Shown piece by piece: positions 34,430 to 47,200 of a stretch of DNA of 64,000 nt. The number at the start of each line of letters is the position of its first letter. Positions within the stretch are counted from its first letter, which is position 1. Origin of the DNA: Zygnema cylindricum. Taxonomy: Eukaryota > Streptophyta > Zygnematophyceae > Zygnematales > Zygnemataceae. The notes beneath the pieces are model-generated. The model did not search any database and was not told the DNA's origin. It was given only the letters and a program-made list of their open reading frames with translations. The stretch is taken from assembly GCA_037447655.1 (NCBI GenBank), contig JBBHKE010003077.1:18696-82695 (forward strand), read 5' to 3'. A program made the position numbers and the translations under genes.

Positions 34430-34563
34430 GCTGTGACAAGGACAGATGGGGGTTTTGCGGCTTTGACACGTGGAGGCGGCGGTTGTGACATCGACGTCAT
34501 ATAGCGGAGGTTAAGGATGAAAATGCAAACCACCGCGAAGGCCAACAAGGTTCCCACACTCAC
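34430..34563 (-). CDS. cationic amino acid transporter (CAT), exon
   Basis: Minus strand after acceptor TCCTCGCAG: VSVGTLLAFAVVCIFILNLRY, the transmembrane segment following GM in plant CAT2/3/4-type permeases (APC superfamily), then a Pro-rich loop MTSMSQPPPPRVKAAK. These are proton-coupled importers or tonoplast carriers of Lys, Arg and related amino acids. The exon directly continues 34793-34951 across a 229-bp intron, and the codon phase matches. The downstream end is unclear because the frame runs toward the duplicated module without an obvious donor. Confidence 0.75.
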
Positions 34564-34792
34564 CTGCGAGGAATTAACAGTTGGCAAATTTAGAAACAAA
34601 AAAATAAAAAATCGAACAAAGAAATAAAGAAACAAACGAAAAAAAAATACAATCAAAGGCGGGAAAAATAGCGTAGTTTCCACGAAATGTATGTTTATTA
34701 ATAACTTACCTGAAGCTTTGTTATCTGATTTTTTTTCGTTTATTCTTTTTAAAGTCTTATGTACCAATGATCAAGGTGATAGACCACATTAC

Positions 34793-34951
34793 CATTCCTG
34801 TGAGCTAGTCAATGTCCATAAAGAAGGACATGGTTGCCGCCATAAAACCCGTAGTAATAGTGGCCTTAATCGGCACAAGAGAATTAGTGTGGACTCGACA
34901 AATCCAGGCGAGAAGAAGAACTTCACGTCCTATCGCGAAAAGGATACGAGG
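34793..34951 (-). pseudogene. cationic amino acid transporter (CAT), exon with stop
   Basis: Minus strand, acceptor GCAG before 34951 and donor ATG/GTAATG after 34793. It reads PRILFAIGREVLLLAW, then VHTNSLVPIKATITTGFMAA and SFFMDID-stop-LTGM, matching the plant CAT block that leads into VSVGTLLAF. The TAG at about 34806 stands where the family usually has Gln (CAG to TAG is one transition), and GREVLLLAW lacks the usual Asp-Gly-Leu. The exon is therefore probably from a decaying gene or a damaged allele. Neighbour genes run on the opposite strand. Confidence 0.75.
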
Positions 34952-34967
34952 CTGCGTTCGGACAACC

Positions 34968-36260
34968 AGAAATCAAAAATCAGACATCAATAATCAAAAT
35001 TGAAAAATGGGTCAAAAATGGGTCAATAATCAAAATTCAAAAATCAAAATCAAAACTAACAATTTCAGATACTTAGAAACTAGAAATTGGAAATCGGAAA
35101 TGAAAATTGAGAAATCAATTATCGGTGATCACAGGAGCTTTCGATACTATCTCAATGTCAAAACAACAATTAGTGTGGACAAAAGAAACATACGTTATCG
35201 GAGAAACCCGACCATTGCTTTTGTGATTCAGATTTTGGGGATTGATATCCATGTTATTACTAGTCACAAAAGTAATTTAGGATTACGGCAAAAAATGTAA
35301 AGACAAGGGGAGAAGAGAGTCAACCGAGCCATTTTTTTATTATAGCAGTGTAGATCAAACTTGAAGTCGTCGAGGATTTCTTTTGTATTTTTTTTACAGT
35401 AATCGAGCATAATATTTGGAAGAATGTATAATAAGGAAAGCCAAAACCAGGAATGATATACATGAAACAATTAAGATTATCGAAACAAAAACGGAGAGAA
35501 GATGTTATATTAGGTATGTTCGGACCAAATCCACTCAATTTGTGGTGAGAACTTGGTTCTTTTACTATAATATTGTCCGGACCAGAGCTTCTCATTTAGA
35601 GATTTAAAAATGAAGTCAAAAGAAAACTTGAAAGTTAGTGCCGGTTCGGACCTCCTTAAAGGGTTTACAATTAGCAACATAAAAAAAAATGTCCACACTA
35701 ATTCGTGATCAACTGATAAAGCTATTTTGCAGACAACGTTATACTATATGTAAACTGGCAAAAAATAAAACAACTTATGGGTCACGTTAGGTTTTTATTT
35801 TTTTTTCGACTCAGACAAATGATTCCGTGTACAATTTAAACCACACCAAATAAAGTGCAATGCTTTCCTAAACCAGCACAAATCTGAAAAAAAAGGAGAA
35901 AACCACACTAAATAGTGAGAGAGACTCTTTGTAAAGCGACGTACAAAAAAGCGGGAAAACATACTAAACTGGGGTACACGTTATTTACACATTTTAGTTT
36001 TTAACAGAGATCATCAAAATAGTGTCAGTTCGTGTCTATATACCTTCTTTCTCCAAATTTTTAGCTAAATAATCTCAACATAATAGTTATAATTTGGCAT
36101 AAAACAGTAAAAAACAATAAAAAACAATAAAAAAAGATAAAAAAAAACGTGCGATTACGCTGGCAAATGACAAAAAGATGATAAAGCCTTTGCATAAAAA
36201 CTAATAAAATTGATAGGATTTGACATTAACAGATAGAAAAAAGTACTTGGGGAAGGAGAG
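34968..36260. other. AT-rich intron or intergenic DNA
   Basis: Low-complexity AATCAAAA words at 34970-35110, otherwise AT-rich without a supported exon or RNA gene. If 36276-36340 belongs to the CAT gene, this is its intron. Confidence 0.5.
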
Positions 36261-36275
36261 ATCCGAGAAGGGTAC

Positions 36276-36340
36276 CTGTGAGGGGCCGCCAAGGCACCGA
36301 CTTTCACGGCATACCTGACAATAGCTTCCCTCTCACCCTC
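36276..36340 (-). CDS. possible upstream exon (CAT?)
   Basis: 65 bp between TTTCTGATAG acceptor and CACAG/GTACCC donor on the minus strand, reading EGEREAIVRYAVKVGALAAPH. GC-rich in an AT-rich stretch. The YAVKVGALAA part resembles the segment that precedes the PRIL block in CAT permeases, and strand and order agree, but the match is short and one more exon would be missing between. Confidence 0.25.
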
Positions 36341-36540
36341 CTATCAGAAAATAAACATCTTCACTTCGCCCGCGACTATTAATTTAAACAACCGCCTAGA
36401 ACAAAGAACTTGTCTCTTTTGTAGAAATCTACACTAAACACAAACTCTCACGACACAAACAAGAACGGATCTAGTATCCTACACAATAATTTATTTAATC
36501 AACGTGCAACTTCTATCCACTATTGACGTTTTGACTAATG

Positions 36541-36893
36541 GGTTACGCCATTGATAACGACGGATGTGCTTCGAGCATCGAAGATAAGGCTGTAAATATT
36601 GATTTCACTACAATTTTGAATTCGAACTTACTCACAAATCCGGACTTATCAAAATCAGTCGTGTTAAACACAATATCGTAAAGCTTTTTTGCTTTTTCGG
36701 CCGAATCGAGAGGTGGAAGCCCGTAAGGACCCAAGTTTTTGAACCCTTCTGCAATCTCGTATTGGCTTAATTGGCCATCTCTATTAGTATCCCAACCTTG
36801 AAACATCTAATCAACGACTCTTTGTAGCTCCGCATCGTTCGAAAGTAGGTGGCAAACAAGCACCGTGGAAACCTTATTATGCACATATACAAC
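36541..36893 (-). CDS. two EF-hand calcium-binding protein, last exon
   Basis: Minus strand. First loop DTNRDGQLSQYE and second loop DFDKSGFVSKFE have Asp at positions 1, 3 and 5, Gly at 6 and Glu at 12, so both should bind calcium. Between them is the linker GFKNLGPYGLPPLDSAEKAK. The frame ends naturally after AHPSLSMA (TAA at 36541). Upstream, DAELQRVVD continues the first EF helix but is separated from MFQGWDTN by a TAG at about 36807; either an exon starts at that AG, or the codon is a nonsense mutation. A possible acceptor lies at about 36893. The family is a calcium sensor or buffer; no subfamily can be named. Confidence 0.75.
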
Positions 36894-36934
36894 ATCAATA
36901 ATCAATCTATAGTAATCATCAAGAATGTTTTATA

Positions 36935-37345
36935 TTGTCCGACGTAATGCGTAATGTCCAATGTCTTATGCCGATGCTAAATGTCCAATGTCCAATGTAT
37001 AAGTTCCAACATTCCAATGTCTATTGTCAACCTTTTAATGTCCAATTTCTACAATTGAATGTCCAGTGCACAAATATCTATTGTCCAAATGCAAATGATT
37101 TTCGAATGTCCAATGTCCAATATCCGAAATTCAATGTCCAATCCAATCTTTAATGACAAATTTTCAATGTCAAATGTTAATCGTCCAATTTGCAATATCC
37201 AATATCAAATATTTAGTTCCATTGTCCGATGTCCAATGTCCAATTTAAGATTTTCAAATGTTCAGATTTTAGAATCCAATGTACAATGCACATCTAATGG
37301 ATGTGCAATGCTCAGATGTTCGATGGATTGTGTCACATGTTGAAT
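36935..37345. repeat. degenerate (AATGTCC)n heptamer tract
   Basis: AATGTCC or CCAATGT recurs dozens of times, in places in perfect 7-bp register (36956-36990, 37110-37125, 37225-37250), mixed with diverged copies. Open frames across it are due to the repeat. Confidence 0.8.
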
Positions 37346-38107
37346 GTTTAATACTTACAGGCCCATGTAAATGTGCTACGTTCACTTTTCTATTCAGTTC
37401 ATGTTTATCATAGTACACAATGAATTTTTATTATTGTTAATGCTTTTTTAGTCTTTAAAACATTTTTTCTCCGTTTACACTTGTCCAATTGTAAATCTGA
37501 CGGTTGCGATTGAAAGGTAAGGTTCTAAGTTTCCGATTGGCGGTCTCAAATTGAAAATCGGAGAAGCGTGTACGGAGAAAAGATGTTTTGAGTGGCGAAA
37601 AAAATATTTTCACTAATAACGATTCAAGGTGTACTGCTCGAGGTCATCTTCCAACGATTGTGCGAACTTTATTGGTAAATACAAGCAGAAATTGAAGGAT
37701 TTAAATAAAAGTCATCATGAAAGTACTAAAAAAAAAAGAATAACTACACTAATAAACAAGTTGCAATTAACGGCATCTAAACGTCTTTCCGCTAGTAAAT
37801 TTTGGCGGTAATTTCCACTAAGTAAGCGCAAATCATTACTGAACGGCTCATGTACTTTAGTGTTGTGATGAATGAACAACATCGTTTGAGCTTGCATATT
37901 TTTCCTTCATTGTTCTAAAAATTTGATGGCTTAGTAAATGGACACTATTGATGGATGACAAAAAGATATAAATGATGAAGTACAACAAACAATCAGACTG
38001 TTGTAATATATTTTATTAAATGTGAACGAACTGGCTGCAACTTCTAACAAAAGCATATTAACAACGTAAAACAAACTTCAATACTTAGTAAAGTGCAAGC
38101 ATGAGGC
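37346..38107. other. AT-rich DNA, nothing supported
   Basis: No coding frame, RNA gene or transposon end that I can support. A/T homopolymers at 37725-37740. Confidence 0.5.
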
Positions 38108-38379
38108 TTACTCTGAATATGAAACCCATTTAGCATCATCTCCTGCCGTATAGATGGGCTTAGAACAAAATACTTCAAAAAGCTCTCCTAATACATCTTC
38201 AGATTCTTGTGAACTCGGCTTATCCCGTAGAAGCTTCCATTTCCGTACTTTAGCATGTCCCAGCGTATAGATGGGCTTTAGAACAAAATACTTCAAAAGC
38301 TCTCCTAATACATCTTTCAACATTCTTTGAACTTGCTCTCTGTAGGGCTTTCCATTTCCGTACTTTAGGAGTGATGTAT
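38108..38379 (-). CDS. unidentified exon with internal tandem duplication
   Basis: Minus strand, from a possible acceptor (ACAGTTTTAG) at 38380 to TAA at 38108. It reads TSLLKYGNGKPYREQVQRML, then KDVLGELLKYFVLKPIYT, and later EDVLGELFEVFCSKPIYTAG ending DDAKWVSYSE. A 118-bp stretch is duplicated in tandem (GTATAGATGGGCTT at 38149 and 38267), repeating VLGELxxxFxxKPIYT with a changed context. The second-read copy seems the intact end, and the first may be disrupted by the duplication. I do not recognise the family. It could be part of the same minus-strand gene as the EF-hand exon 1.2 kb downstream. Confidence 0.4.
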
Positions 38380-38560
38380 CTAAAACTGTTCCCAGTGTCA
38401 GAGAAAAAAAGAAAAAACAATCATAAAGTTAAACAGAAAACAAAAAAAGTAAAAAAGATTTCACAACTCAGGGCTCACAATGCAGTTTAATTTGCAGTTT
38501 TACAAATAACCGTTATTACCTTCTTCCAGAAACAAGAATTAGAATTGTAACTGTGACTGA

Positions 38561-39606
38561 TGCAATTATGTGTCCCCTATTATGGACAAAAATTTTAAAG
38601 CCTTTAGGTAGTTTTACACTAACCCACTTTCAACTAGAACAACAACCACCGAAGCAGACAAACATACAATGTGACTGCACCCCTGTACAGTCTGGACTCC
38701 CTTGAGTCCACAACAAAAGGAATCACTGAAAAAGGGGAGTCCACAACAAAAGGAATCACTGAAAAACGCCCAACCAGGCGATTAATTATCAAGTGGCAAA
38801 GATGCTAATATTTGTACAAGCTTGTTGGGAGAGAGGCGGCTACCTCCTCAATCTTCTAATTTCCAAACCCCTCTGTACGAACCAATCAGAAGACTGTACA
38901 GTACAGGAAGGTACTAAGGCCGATATACTACAATACAGGAAGGTACTAAGGCCGATGTACTTTTTGTACGGCTTGTGTACGACAAGGTCATGGAGTGGAC
39001 ACATGTCTCTTTCGGACTCGTCCTCATGCTCCTCGGGATTCGTGCTTCCCAAATATATCTTGCCACGTGTCGTCAGGTCATGTTACATCAAAAAAACCGC
39101 TTAGGCGCCTATTCCGGGATCTCGACGATGCCGCGGGCCGTGTGATCCAAACCGGCTATTAATGCTCGTCGTTCAAAACAAATGTCTGGTACATTTGTTT
39201 TGTGCGCACTATAAAATCCAATTGGTTTCTATGTCGTCTAATAGTTATTCCGTTGATCAGATTAATGCTCTAGTTATTGTTTAAATAGCAATCACACCCT
39301 CTGTATCCTAACAGACTACTAAGACAGACTGGTAAGGGCTAAAGGCTACGCCTCGCCCTGCCGGTCGGAGGCACGAGTCCTATCGGACTCAACCTTTTTG
39401 GTTGAGCGTGACTTAGGTCATTCTTTAGCCTTGCCTAAGGAGCTATGGCAGCCATGGCTCCACCGCCGTCTCTCTCTTCTAGTGACTACAACAAGTATGG
39501 GGGCTAGAGAGAGAAGGTGGAGGCAGGCTGCCTATGCTTTTTCTTTTAGCTAATTTAAATAATTAAGACCTAGAAAATACCTCCCCTAAATCTAGTGATT
39601 TTAACA
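38561..39606 (-). repeat. 3' LTR of C5
   Basis: Family C, minus strand, ends in ATAATTGCA. It contains a local duplication of the GGGGAGTCCACAACAAAAGG segment (38690-38760). The polypurine tract next to it is decayed (ACTATAAAATAGAG). Confidence 0.9.
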
Positions 39607-39660
39607 CTCTATTTTATAGTTTAATTTAAGTTTCTTAAACCACATTATTCTTACAGAATT

Positions 39661-42600
39661 TTAGCAGGAGGCCAGTTTTTCACATATCACCACCATTTCC
39701 CATACCATTTTACCAGATTCAATTTTATTTTCTACCTTTTCCCTCACAAAACCCAACCTTACATCCATGTGTTTAGCCTTGAAATGATGTTTAGGATTGG
39801 CTGCAATTGCAATTGCAGCCTGATTATCACAAAACACTTCATGCACTCCCTTCATCATATACCCCAGTTCTTGCAACAAAGACTTGACCCACATTAGTTC
39901 TTTCACAGTAGAAAAAAAGGCCAAGTATTCAACCTCCATAGTGAACTGAACAACCACCTTTTGTTGCTTGCTGCTCCAACAACAAGCACCTTCCCCCACA
40001 TACAACACATACCCAGAAGTGCATCTTCTCATAGATGCATCCCCATAACTGGCATCACTCCAGGTAGTGATGGAAGTGTGCTCCCCTCCCAAATGCAACC
40101 ATAAATCTCTAGTTCCCACCAGGTATCTCATCACTATCTTAGCTGCCACCCAGTCTCTCTTCCTAGGGTCATTAAAACTCTTACTAAGGACTCCAACTGC
40201 TGCTCCTATGTCCGACCTATTACAATTCATAAAGTAAATCAAACTTCCTACAACCTGTCTGTAAGGAATAGACTTCATAAACTCTTCTGACTCATCTCAT
40301 CATTTTGTAATATCACTCCTCTTTCTACACTCCCATCTTTTACTTTCTTCAAGTCCATGGGAGTGGTACAACTGTTTGCATATTCTATATGTAATTTCTC
40401 AAGCATATTTTCGATAGCTTCCTTTTGAGTTAGTCTGATTATTCTCTTCCTTGTATCTCTTTCCATTTGGATCCCCAAAGTATATTTGGCCACTCCTGAA
40501 TCCTTCATATCAAATCTGCCTCTAAGATCTTTCTTTAACTTATTGATCTTTTCTAAAGATTTACTTAACACCAACAAATCATCCACTTAAATTGCGATAA
40601 AAATTATTCCATTCTCATCCTCAAACATATAAATAGAATAGTCCGAACTGATCGGAATATATCCCAAACCGGTCAGAAACTCATCTAGTTTCTTGCTCCA
40701 TTGTGTGGGAGCCTGCTTCAGTCATAGAATCTATATCCCTTGACATCCTCATCGTATCCAACAAAATATCTCGGTTTTCCTTTAGCATCTAGTTTCCAGT
40801 TTTTCTTATCTGTGTCAAGACTGTAAACTTTGCTACCGAATACTTTCAAGAGAGAGATATCTGGTTTCCTTCCGACCCATCTCTCATTAGGTTTCATTCC
40901 TTTGACTTCTAAAGTGAGGACTTTATTCTTCATCTAGTTAGCACATTTAATGGCTTCTGCCCAAAATCTTCTTCCTATTTTCATATCTGCCAACATACTA
41001 CACACACTATCTCCCAAAGTCTAGTTCAACCTCTCATCTACCCTATTTTGTTCCCGATTATTCGGTACAAGTTTCTGATGCTGAACTCCCTCATCTCTCA
41101 AGTATTCTTCAAACTGGTTAGATGTGTACTCTCCCCCATTATCACTTTTTATTCTCTTAATGAGGGTTCCGTGCAACTTTTCACTCTAGGCTTGGTATTC
41201 TTTGAAGTACTTTGGTGTTTCGGACTTTGTTTTCTACAAGTATACTCTAGAATATCTGGATCAATCATCACTAATTATCAGCATATACCTCTTCCCACCA
41301 ACCGAAGGTACTCTTGTTGGTCCCCAGATATCTGTGTGGACCAGATCTAGTACTTTCTCACCTCTATATGTGGCAGTTTTGGGAAAGGGAAGTCTGTGAG
41401 CCTTACCTTGGGTAAGCCACTACAATCATCCAGCATTTCATTATCCCCAAACTGAATGCTTTCACCACACCCAGCTTCTTCATTTCCCTCAACTTATCAA
41501 AATCCACATGCCCCAACTGCTTATGTCAGATCATCAATCTCGGGACACCACCATAGTAAACACTTTTCTTTTCATTACGCATGTTAAGCCTAAACATTCC
41601 TTGGCTACCCTTTTCTGCTGTGAAGTAGACTTCATCTCCGTACTTAGCTGTAAAAACTCTCTTTCTAGTGAAGGTATCAAAATCCTTGTCATCTAATACA
41701 GAAGTAGACACAAGATTTTTACTCAGTTGAGGAATATAGAGCACATCTCAGAAGGTGAGTATAAAAGTCTTACCCTCCACTAAGACTTTCAGATCTACCG
41801 AGCCCACTAGATCTGTGGTAGCTACTCTCCCATCCCCATACTCTATTTCTATCGTAGGGATATTTCTTAACGTAGTGAAGAGGTGTCTGTCACGACACAT
41901 ATGCATGGATGCACCTGAATCAATGATCCATCTTTCTTGTGGAGCTTCTCGAATGGCTCCAAGAGCACAATTTTGTTTTCGAGGGATCTCCTTCTCCTCA
42001 AGATTCTCGTCAAGAAGAAGCTCCTCATCCTCCTCTTTTGAGAACTCGTCCTCCTCAATCTCTCCTTTTACTCGTGTGACCACAAGTGCGTTTTTCTTCC
42101 CTCCAGAAGAACCCCCTCCACGGTTTTCTTGGAGCCTCACCTCCGACAGCTTGATGCAATGAGCTATGAAGCCTCCCGACTTTTTGCAGAAATGGCAAAG
42201 ACCCTTTGGGGTGCTAGGTTCTCCAGATTGATCTCTTTCTCCTTTGAAGTTGTTGTACGGCTTCTTTGGATCCTTCCTCCACCTGGTCCGTTCTGGCAGC
42301 TAGAGCTTGAACGCTCTTTTGTCCTCTGCGGATCTCAATGGTGTTTTCCTGCACGAGTATCATTCGGACAATGGTGTTCCACTTCCAAGAACTTTCATCC
42401 ATTTCTTGCACTCGGTACACTATGTTTTCAGTCTCCTCAGGTAGCTTCATGATGAGAGTGTTAACTTTCATCTTCATTGTGCCTATCCATCCGACACTCT
42501 CCATCTCCATATACAGGCAAGAGAGATCATTACACTAGTCTAACATCTTCCCTTATTTGAAAGTGTAACTCCCCAACCTTTGCTCCACCAGCTAGAGCTC

Positions 42601-42846
42601 TTGGATGGTACCAGCTCTATAGATCTCCACTAAAGTCATTCACAACTCCCCGGCCTTAAAGATTTGAAGATGACATGTCGCGAAAGCTTGAGTGTGGTGC
42701 CTCAAAATGAAATGCCTAGCATTCATGTTGGTGTACTCCCATATTTGAATATCGTTTTCTTCGGTCTTCACGACCACCGCTTCGGGTGCCGTGGCAATAG
42801 GAGTAAGAGGTGTCTCCTATCCTTTCACCTTTTCGGACACAGTGCA
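39661..42846 (-). pseudogene. copia pol and gag C-terminal part of C5
   Basis: Gag with CHFCKKSGGFIAHC (His of the knuckle changed to Gly) at 42165-42205; protease RWIIDSGASMHMC (about 41915); integrase remnants with several stops (41050-41500). 40933-40718 keeps the integrase C terminus up to GYRFYD, after which the next codons are KQAPTQW of RT: about 900 bp including the first RT catalytic block is deleted. TAA replaces Tyr of YVDD (40587). RNase H 40278-39661 has SDASYGD, MEVEYLAF and FCDNQAAIAIA, but its end after VENKI is scrambled. Gag is continued at 50803-51041 beyond the nested block. Confidence 0.9.
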
Positions 42847-43212
42847 TGTTGAAATCACTAGATTTAGGGGAGATATTTTCTACGTCTTAATTAAAATAAG
42901 AATGAAAAGAAAAGCAGAGGCATCATGCCTCCACCTTCTCTCTCTGCCCCCCACACTTGTTGTAGTCACTGAATGAGAGAGAGGGCGAAGGAGCCATGGC
43001 TGCCTTAGCTCCATAGACACGGCATAAGAGTGACCTAAGTCACTCTAAACCAAAAAGGTTAAGTCCGGCAGGACTCAAACCTCCGACCGGTAGGGCGAGG
43101 CATAGTCGTCAACCCTTACCAGTCCGTAGTAGTCCGTTAGGATACATTGGGTTCGATAGTTATTTATACAATAGATAGACGACCAATCAGATTAACGGAA
43201 TTACAAGTAGGA

Positions 43213-44262
43213 TGTAACTCTGAGACCTCCATAAGTCCTCAGAGTGGACAGCTTCCAAGAAGCCTCTAGGATAATCCTGACCCCTTTGTGTTTAAGCAAA
43301 ACTAACTGCCACCCTGGCAGACAAAAACGCTGACCAACTTCACCCCTGTGAAGACAAGACTCCCGTGAGTCGATAGCAAAAAGAATCTTTGAATTTGCTC
43401 CCCTGAGCAGTAAGTTATGGGGGGTCAAAGTTGACCTTTTGTACAGAAGCTCTCTGGGAGAGGGGGTCCTATCTTCTAATTTTTCTAAGTCCTATCTCTC
43501 TCACAGACTCTATCTACTGATGTACGGAACCAATCAGAATTGAGTTCCGTACGTAAAAGTACAGTTGCCGGTGTACTTTATGTACGGACATTGTACGACA
43601 TGGCCAAAATGTCGACACATGTCAAATCCGGATTCGGTGCCAAAATCTCCGGAGATTCCACAATCCAACGGAATTTCGCCACGTGTCATCCGATGTGGGG
43701 ATGGCCACAAACCGCCGAAATCTTCCTCCGCGATCTCGGCGCTAATCTCGGCCGTCCGATTAAAGTCGGCTTTAATCGTAGCCGTAATAAATACATGCGC
43801 GGTATTTGTTTCATTTACGAAACAAATGCGCGGTACTGATTTGTGTCCGTACTGTAAGTCGTACATTTGTATTTTACTGGATCTATGTATCCCGTAATTC
43901 ATTTCAGTTAAATGGTTTATCGCACGCATAACCATTTAAATAAATATCAAACTATATAGTACAAAATACTACTGCTAGACTTAACGGCTAAGGCTACCGG
44001 CTATTTCCTATCTGCCGGCCGGTAGGTACATGGATCAAATCCTGCCGCCGGCACATACCTTTTAATTAAATAAATAAACCCTAACATAAAATTCCCGTAA
44101 ACCTCAGGATAGCCAAGGTAGCCATGGCTCTAGCTTCCTCTCCAATTTCTCAGTGACTGCGACAAGTTTGAGAGTTGGAGAGAGAAGTTAGAGATAGACT
44201 GCCTCGACTTCTATATTTCTTTTCAGACCTAGAAAATACTAATAAAACCATTAGTTTCTACA
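43213..44262 (-). repeat. 3' LTR of D1
   Basis: Family D LTR. It contains GTAC repeats, CCAAT and an antisense B-box-like GGATCAAATCC with a GCCGGC-rich stem near 44020-44055. Confidence 0.93.
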
Positions 44263-44275
44263 CTCCCCTTATTTT

Positions 44276-47200
44276 CTAGTCAATCTTTAATTTCAGACCA
44301 CACTTCTCCTTGCAAAAAATTAGCTTAGGGGAAGGCACAGGTTTGGTCATCATATCTGCTACCATCTCACTATCTGGTCTGTACTCTAAACTGATTATTT
44401 TGTTTTCTACTTTCTCTCTAACAAAGCTGAGTCTGATGTCCATGTGTTTGGCTTTAAAATGGTGTTTAGGATTGGCAGAAATAGCCATTGCTGCCTGATT
44501 ATCACAAAATATTTTCTGCACACCACTCTTAAGGTGACCAAGCTCACCAAGCAAAGACTTGACCCACATCAATTCTTTTACAGCAGAGCAAGAGGCCATA
44601 TACTCAACCTCCATGGTGGACTGAGCAATAACCTTTTGCTGTTTGCTACTCCAACAGCAAGCCCCATCACCCACATATAATACATATCCAGAAGTGCATC
44701 TCCTCATAGGAGCATCACCATAACTAGCATCGCTCCAAGTAGTGATGTCAGTAATCTCCCCACCCAAATGCACCCATAGATCCCTAGTTCCTATCAAGTA
44801 TCTAAAAACTCTCTTAGGTGCCTCCCAATCCTTCTTAGTGGGAGCATTTAGACTTCTACTCAGCACTCCTACAGCTGCAGCTAAATCCGGCCGGGTATAA
44901 TTCATAAAATAGATTACACTTCCCACTACTTGCCTGTAAGGAATAGTCTGCATGAACTTCTGTTCTTCTGGAGATAATTTCTCTTCTAAGACTATGACTC
45001 CTTCTTCCTCACTCCCCTCACTTCCCTTCTTCAACTCCATTGGAGTTGTACAACTATTAGCTTTATCCATTTGAAATTTTTCAAGCATGTTCTATATTGC
45101 TTCCTTTTGAGTCAATCTTATAATTTTTCTTTTTCGGTCTCTCTCCCCTTGAATTCCCAAAATATATTTTGCTCCACCCATATCCTTCATTTCAAATCTC
45201 CTCTTAAGATCAGTTTTCTGTTTATTATTTTTTTCCATTGATTTACTTAAAACAAGCAAATCATCAACATAAATTGCAATGAATATGATACCTTCCTCAT
45301 CTTCAAAAACATAGATTGAGTGATCTGAGCTGATCCGGATATATCCCAGACCGGTAAGAAACTCATCAAGCTTCTTCTTCCATTGTCGAGGCGCTGTTTC
45401 AAACCATAAAGAGATTTAATCAGCCGGCATACCTTACTCTCCTCTCCTTCTTCCACATCGGGTTGTCGCATGAAGATCTCCTCTTCCGATTCTCCATGCA
45501 AAAAGGCTGTTTTGATGTCCATCTGGTGCACTTCCATGTCTTCCGCCGCTGCTAAACTGAGAAGTATGCGGACGGAGGGAAATCTGACCACCGGGGCAAA
45601 GGTTTCCTCGTAGTCAATTCCTTCCTTTTGTGTAAATCCCTTTGCCACTAATCTGGCCTTGTAGCGCTCGATTGTGTTATCTGGGTTCAGTTTTAGTTTG
45701 AAAACCCACTTACAACCGATTGGTTTTCGGTTAGGTGGACAGTCCACCAGCTCCCAAGTATCGGCTGCCATGATTGAAGCCATCTCCTCATTGATGGCTG
45801 TCTTCCACCGGTTTCTTTCTGGACAAGTCATCGCCTCTCCATAAGTTTGAGGTTCATCTTGATGAGATAGTTTAGTTACCTTGTTATTAACCTGTTTTTC
45901 TTGCAGTCTTTTGCTACTTCTCCTCCCCCCCCTCAAAATCTGAGGCCGGAATAGATGCTTCTCGTGGATTCTTTCGAACAAACTCGGCTTCTCCCCTATC
46001 CATTGATACCGAATCAATTTCCACCACGTCTTCCGCTTCGAGTAGAGTTCTCACTGGAGTTTCCACAGCCGAGTCCTTTTCAGTCTGATTTGTTCCTGCA
46101 AGAATGTCATCTTCTCTAAAACCTGGATAGTTAGGAAGCTCAAAGTCATCGGAATTTTCTGACTCAAATCTGATTTTTACTGACTTCGTATATTTGAAGG
46201 GATCTACAGACTTTCCTTCATCCATAACTACTAGATGCTTTACTAAGATTATATCTTCCCTTTTTAGATCATAAACTCTATATCCTTTAACATCTTCATC
46301 ATATCCTAATAAGTATCCTGGTTTTCCTTTAGGATCTTGCTTCCAATTGGACCGATCAGTATCTAGACTGAACACTTGACTGCCGAAAACCTTTAAGTGA
46401 GATATGTCTGGTTTCCGGCCTGTCCATCTCTCATAAGGTGTTTGATCTTTTATAGATGAATTAAGAACTCTATTCTTGAGGTAATTAGCACAGTTCATTG
46501 CTTCTGCCCAAAACCTTTTTCCTATCTTTTTATCCGACAACATACTTCTAGCACTATCACTTAGTGTTCTATTTAACCTTTCAGCCACCCCATTCTGTTC
46601 CGGGTTTTCTGGAATTGTCTTTTGGTGTTGGACCCCATCTTCCCTCATAAAATCCTCAAACTGGTTAGAAGCATACTTTCCACCATTGTCACTCCGTATT
46701 CTCTTGATTGGAGTTTCATGGAGTTTTTCGCTCCATGCTTTATATTGTCTAAAACAATCCTGAGCTTCTGACTTGTTTTTCAAAAAATACACCCGGGAAT
46801 ACGGAGACCAATCATCAATCATAGTCATCATAAATCTCTTCCCCCCCGGTAAGGGCACTCTAGCTGGTCCCCAAATATCTGTGTGTACTAGATCTAGAAT
46901 TTTTTTCTCCCTTATAGGTGGCTGTTTTAGGAAAGGGTAATTTGTGTGCTTTACCTTGAGCACATCCACTACAATCACTTATATCATCACTCTCACTGAA
47001 CTGAATCCCTTCCACCACACCCATCTTTTTCATCTCTCTTAACTTATCTAGATTCACATGCCCAAGCCTCTTATGCCACATCATAATTTCATGAACACCA
47101 CTTTAATAAAGTTTCTTCGTTTCATTACTTAAGATCAGCCTAAACATCCCATGGCTACCTTTCTCAGCAATGAAATAGACATCCTCCTCAAAACTAGCAG

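Noticed and set aside
35007-35607. Short open frames in AT-rich DNA at 34691-35698.
   Set aside because: Composition-driven; they overlap the CAT exon in antisense or run through AATCAAAA repeats, with no domain or splice support.
36935-37345. Interstitial telomere.
   Set aside because: The 7-bp word is AATGTCC, not TTTAGGG or a known variant.
43540-43839. Conserved frames in D LTRs (43534-43935, 48930-49262, 61896-62126) as a small protein family.
   Set aside because: They lie wholly in U3 and are conserved only because the LTRs are copies; start and length differ between copies on both strands.
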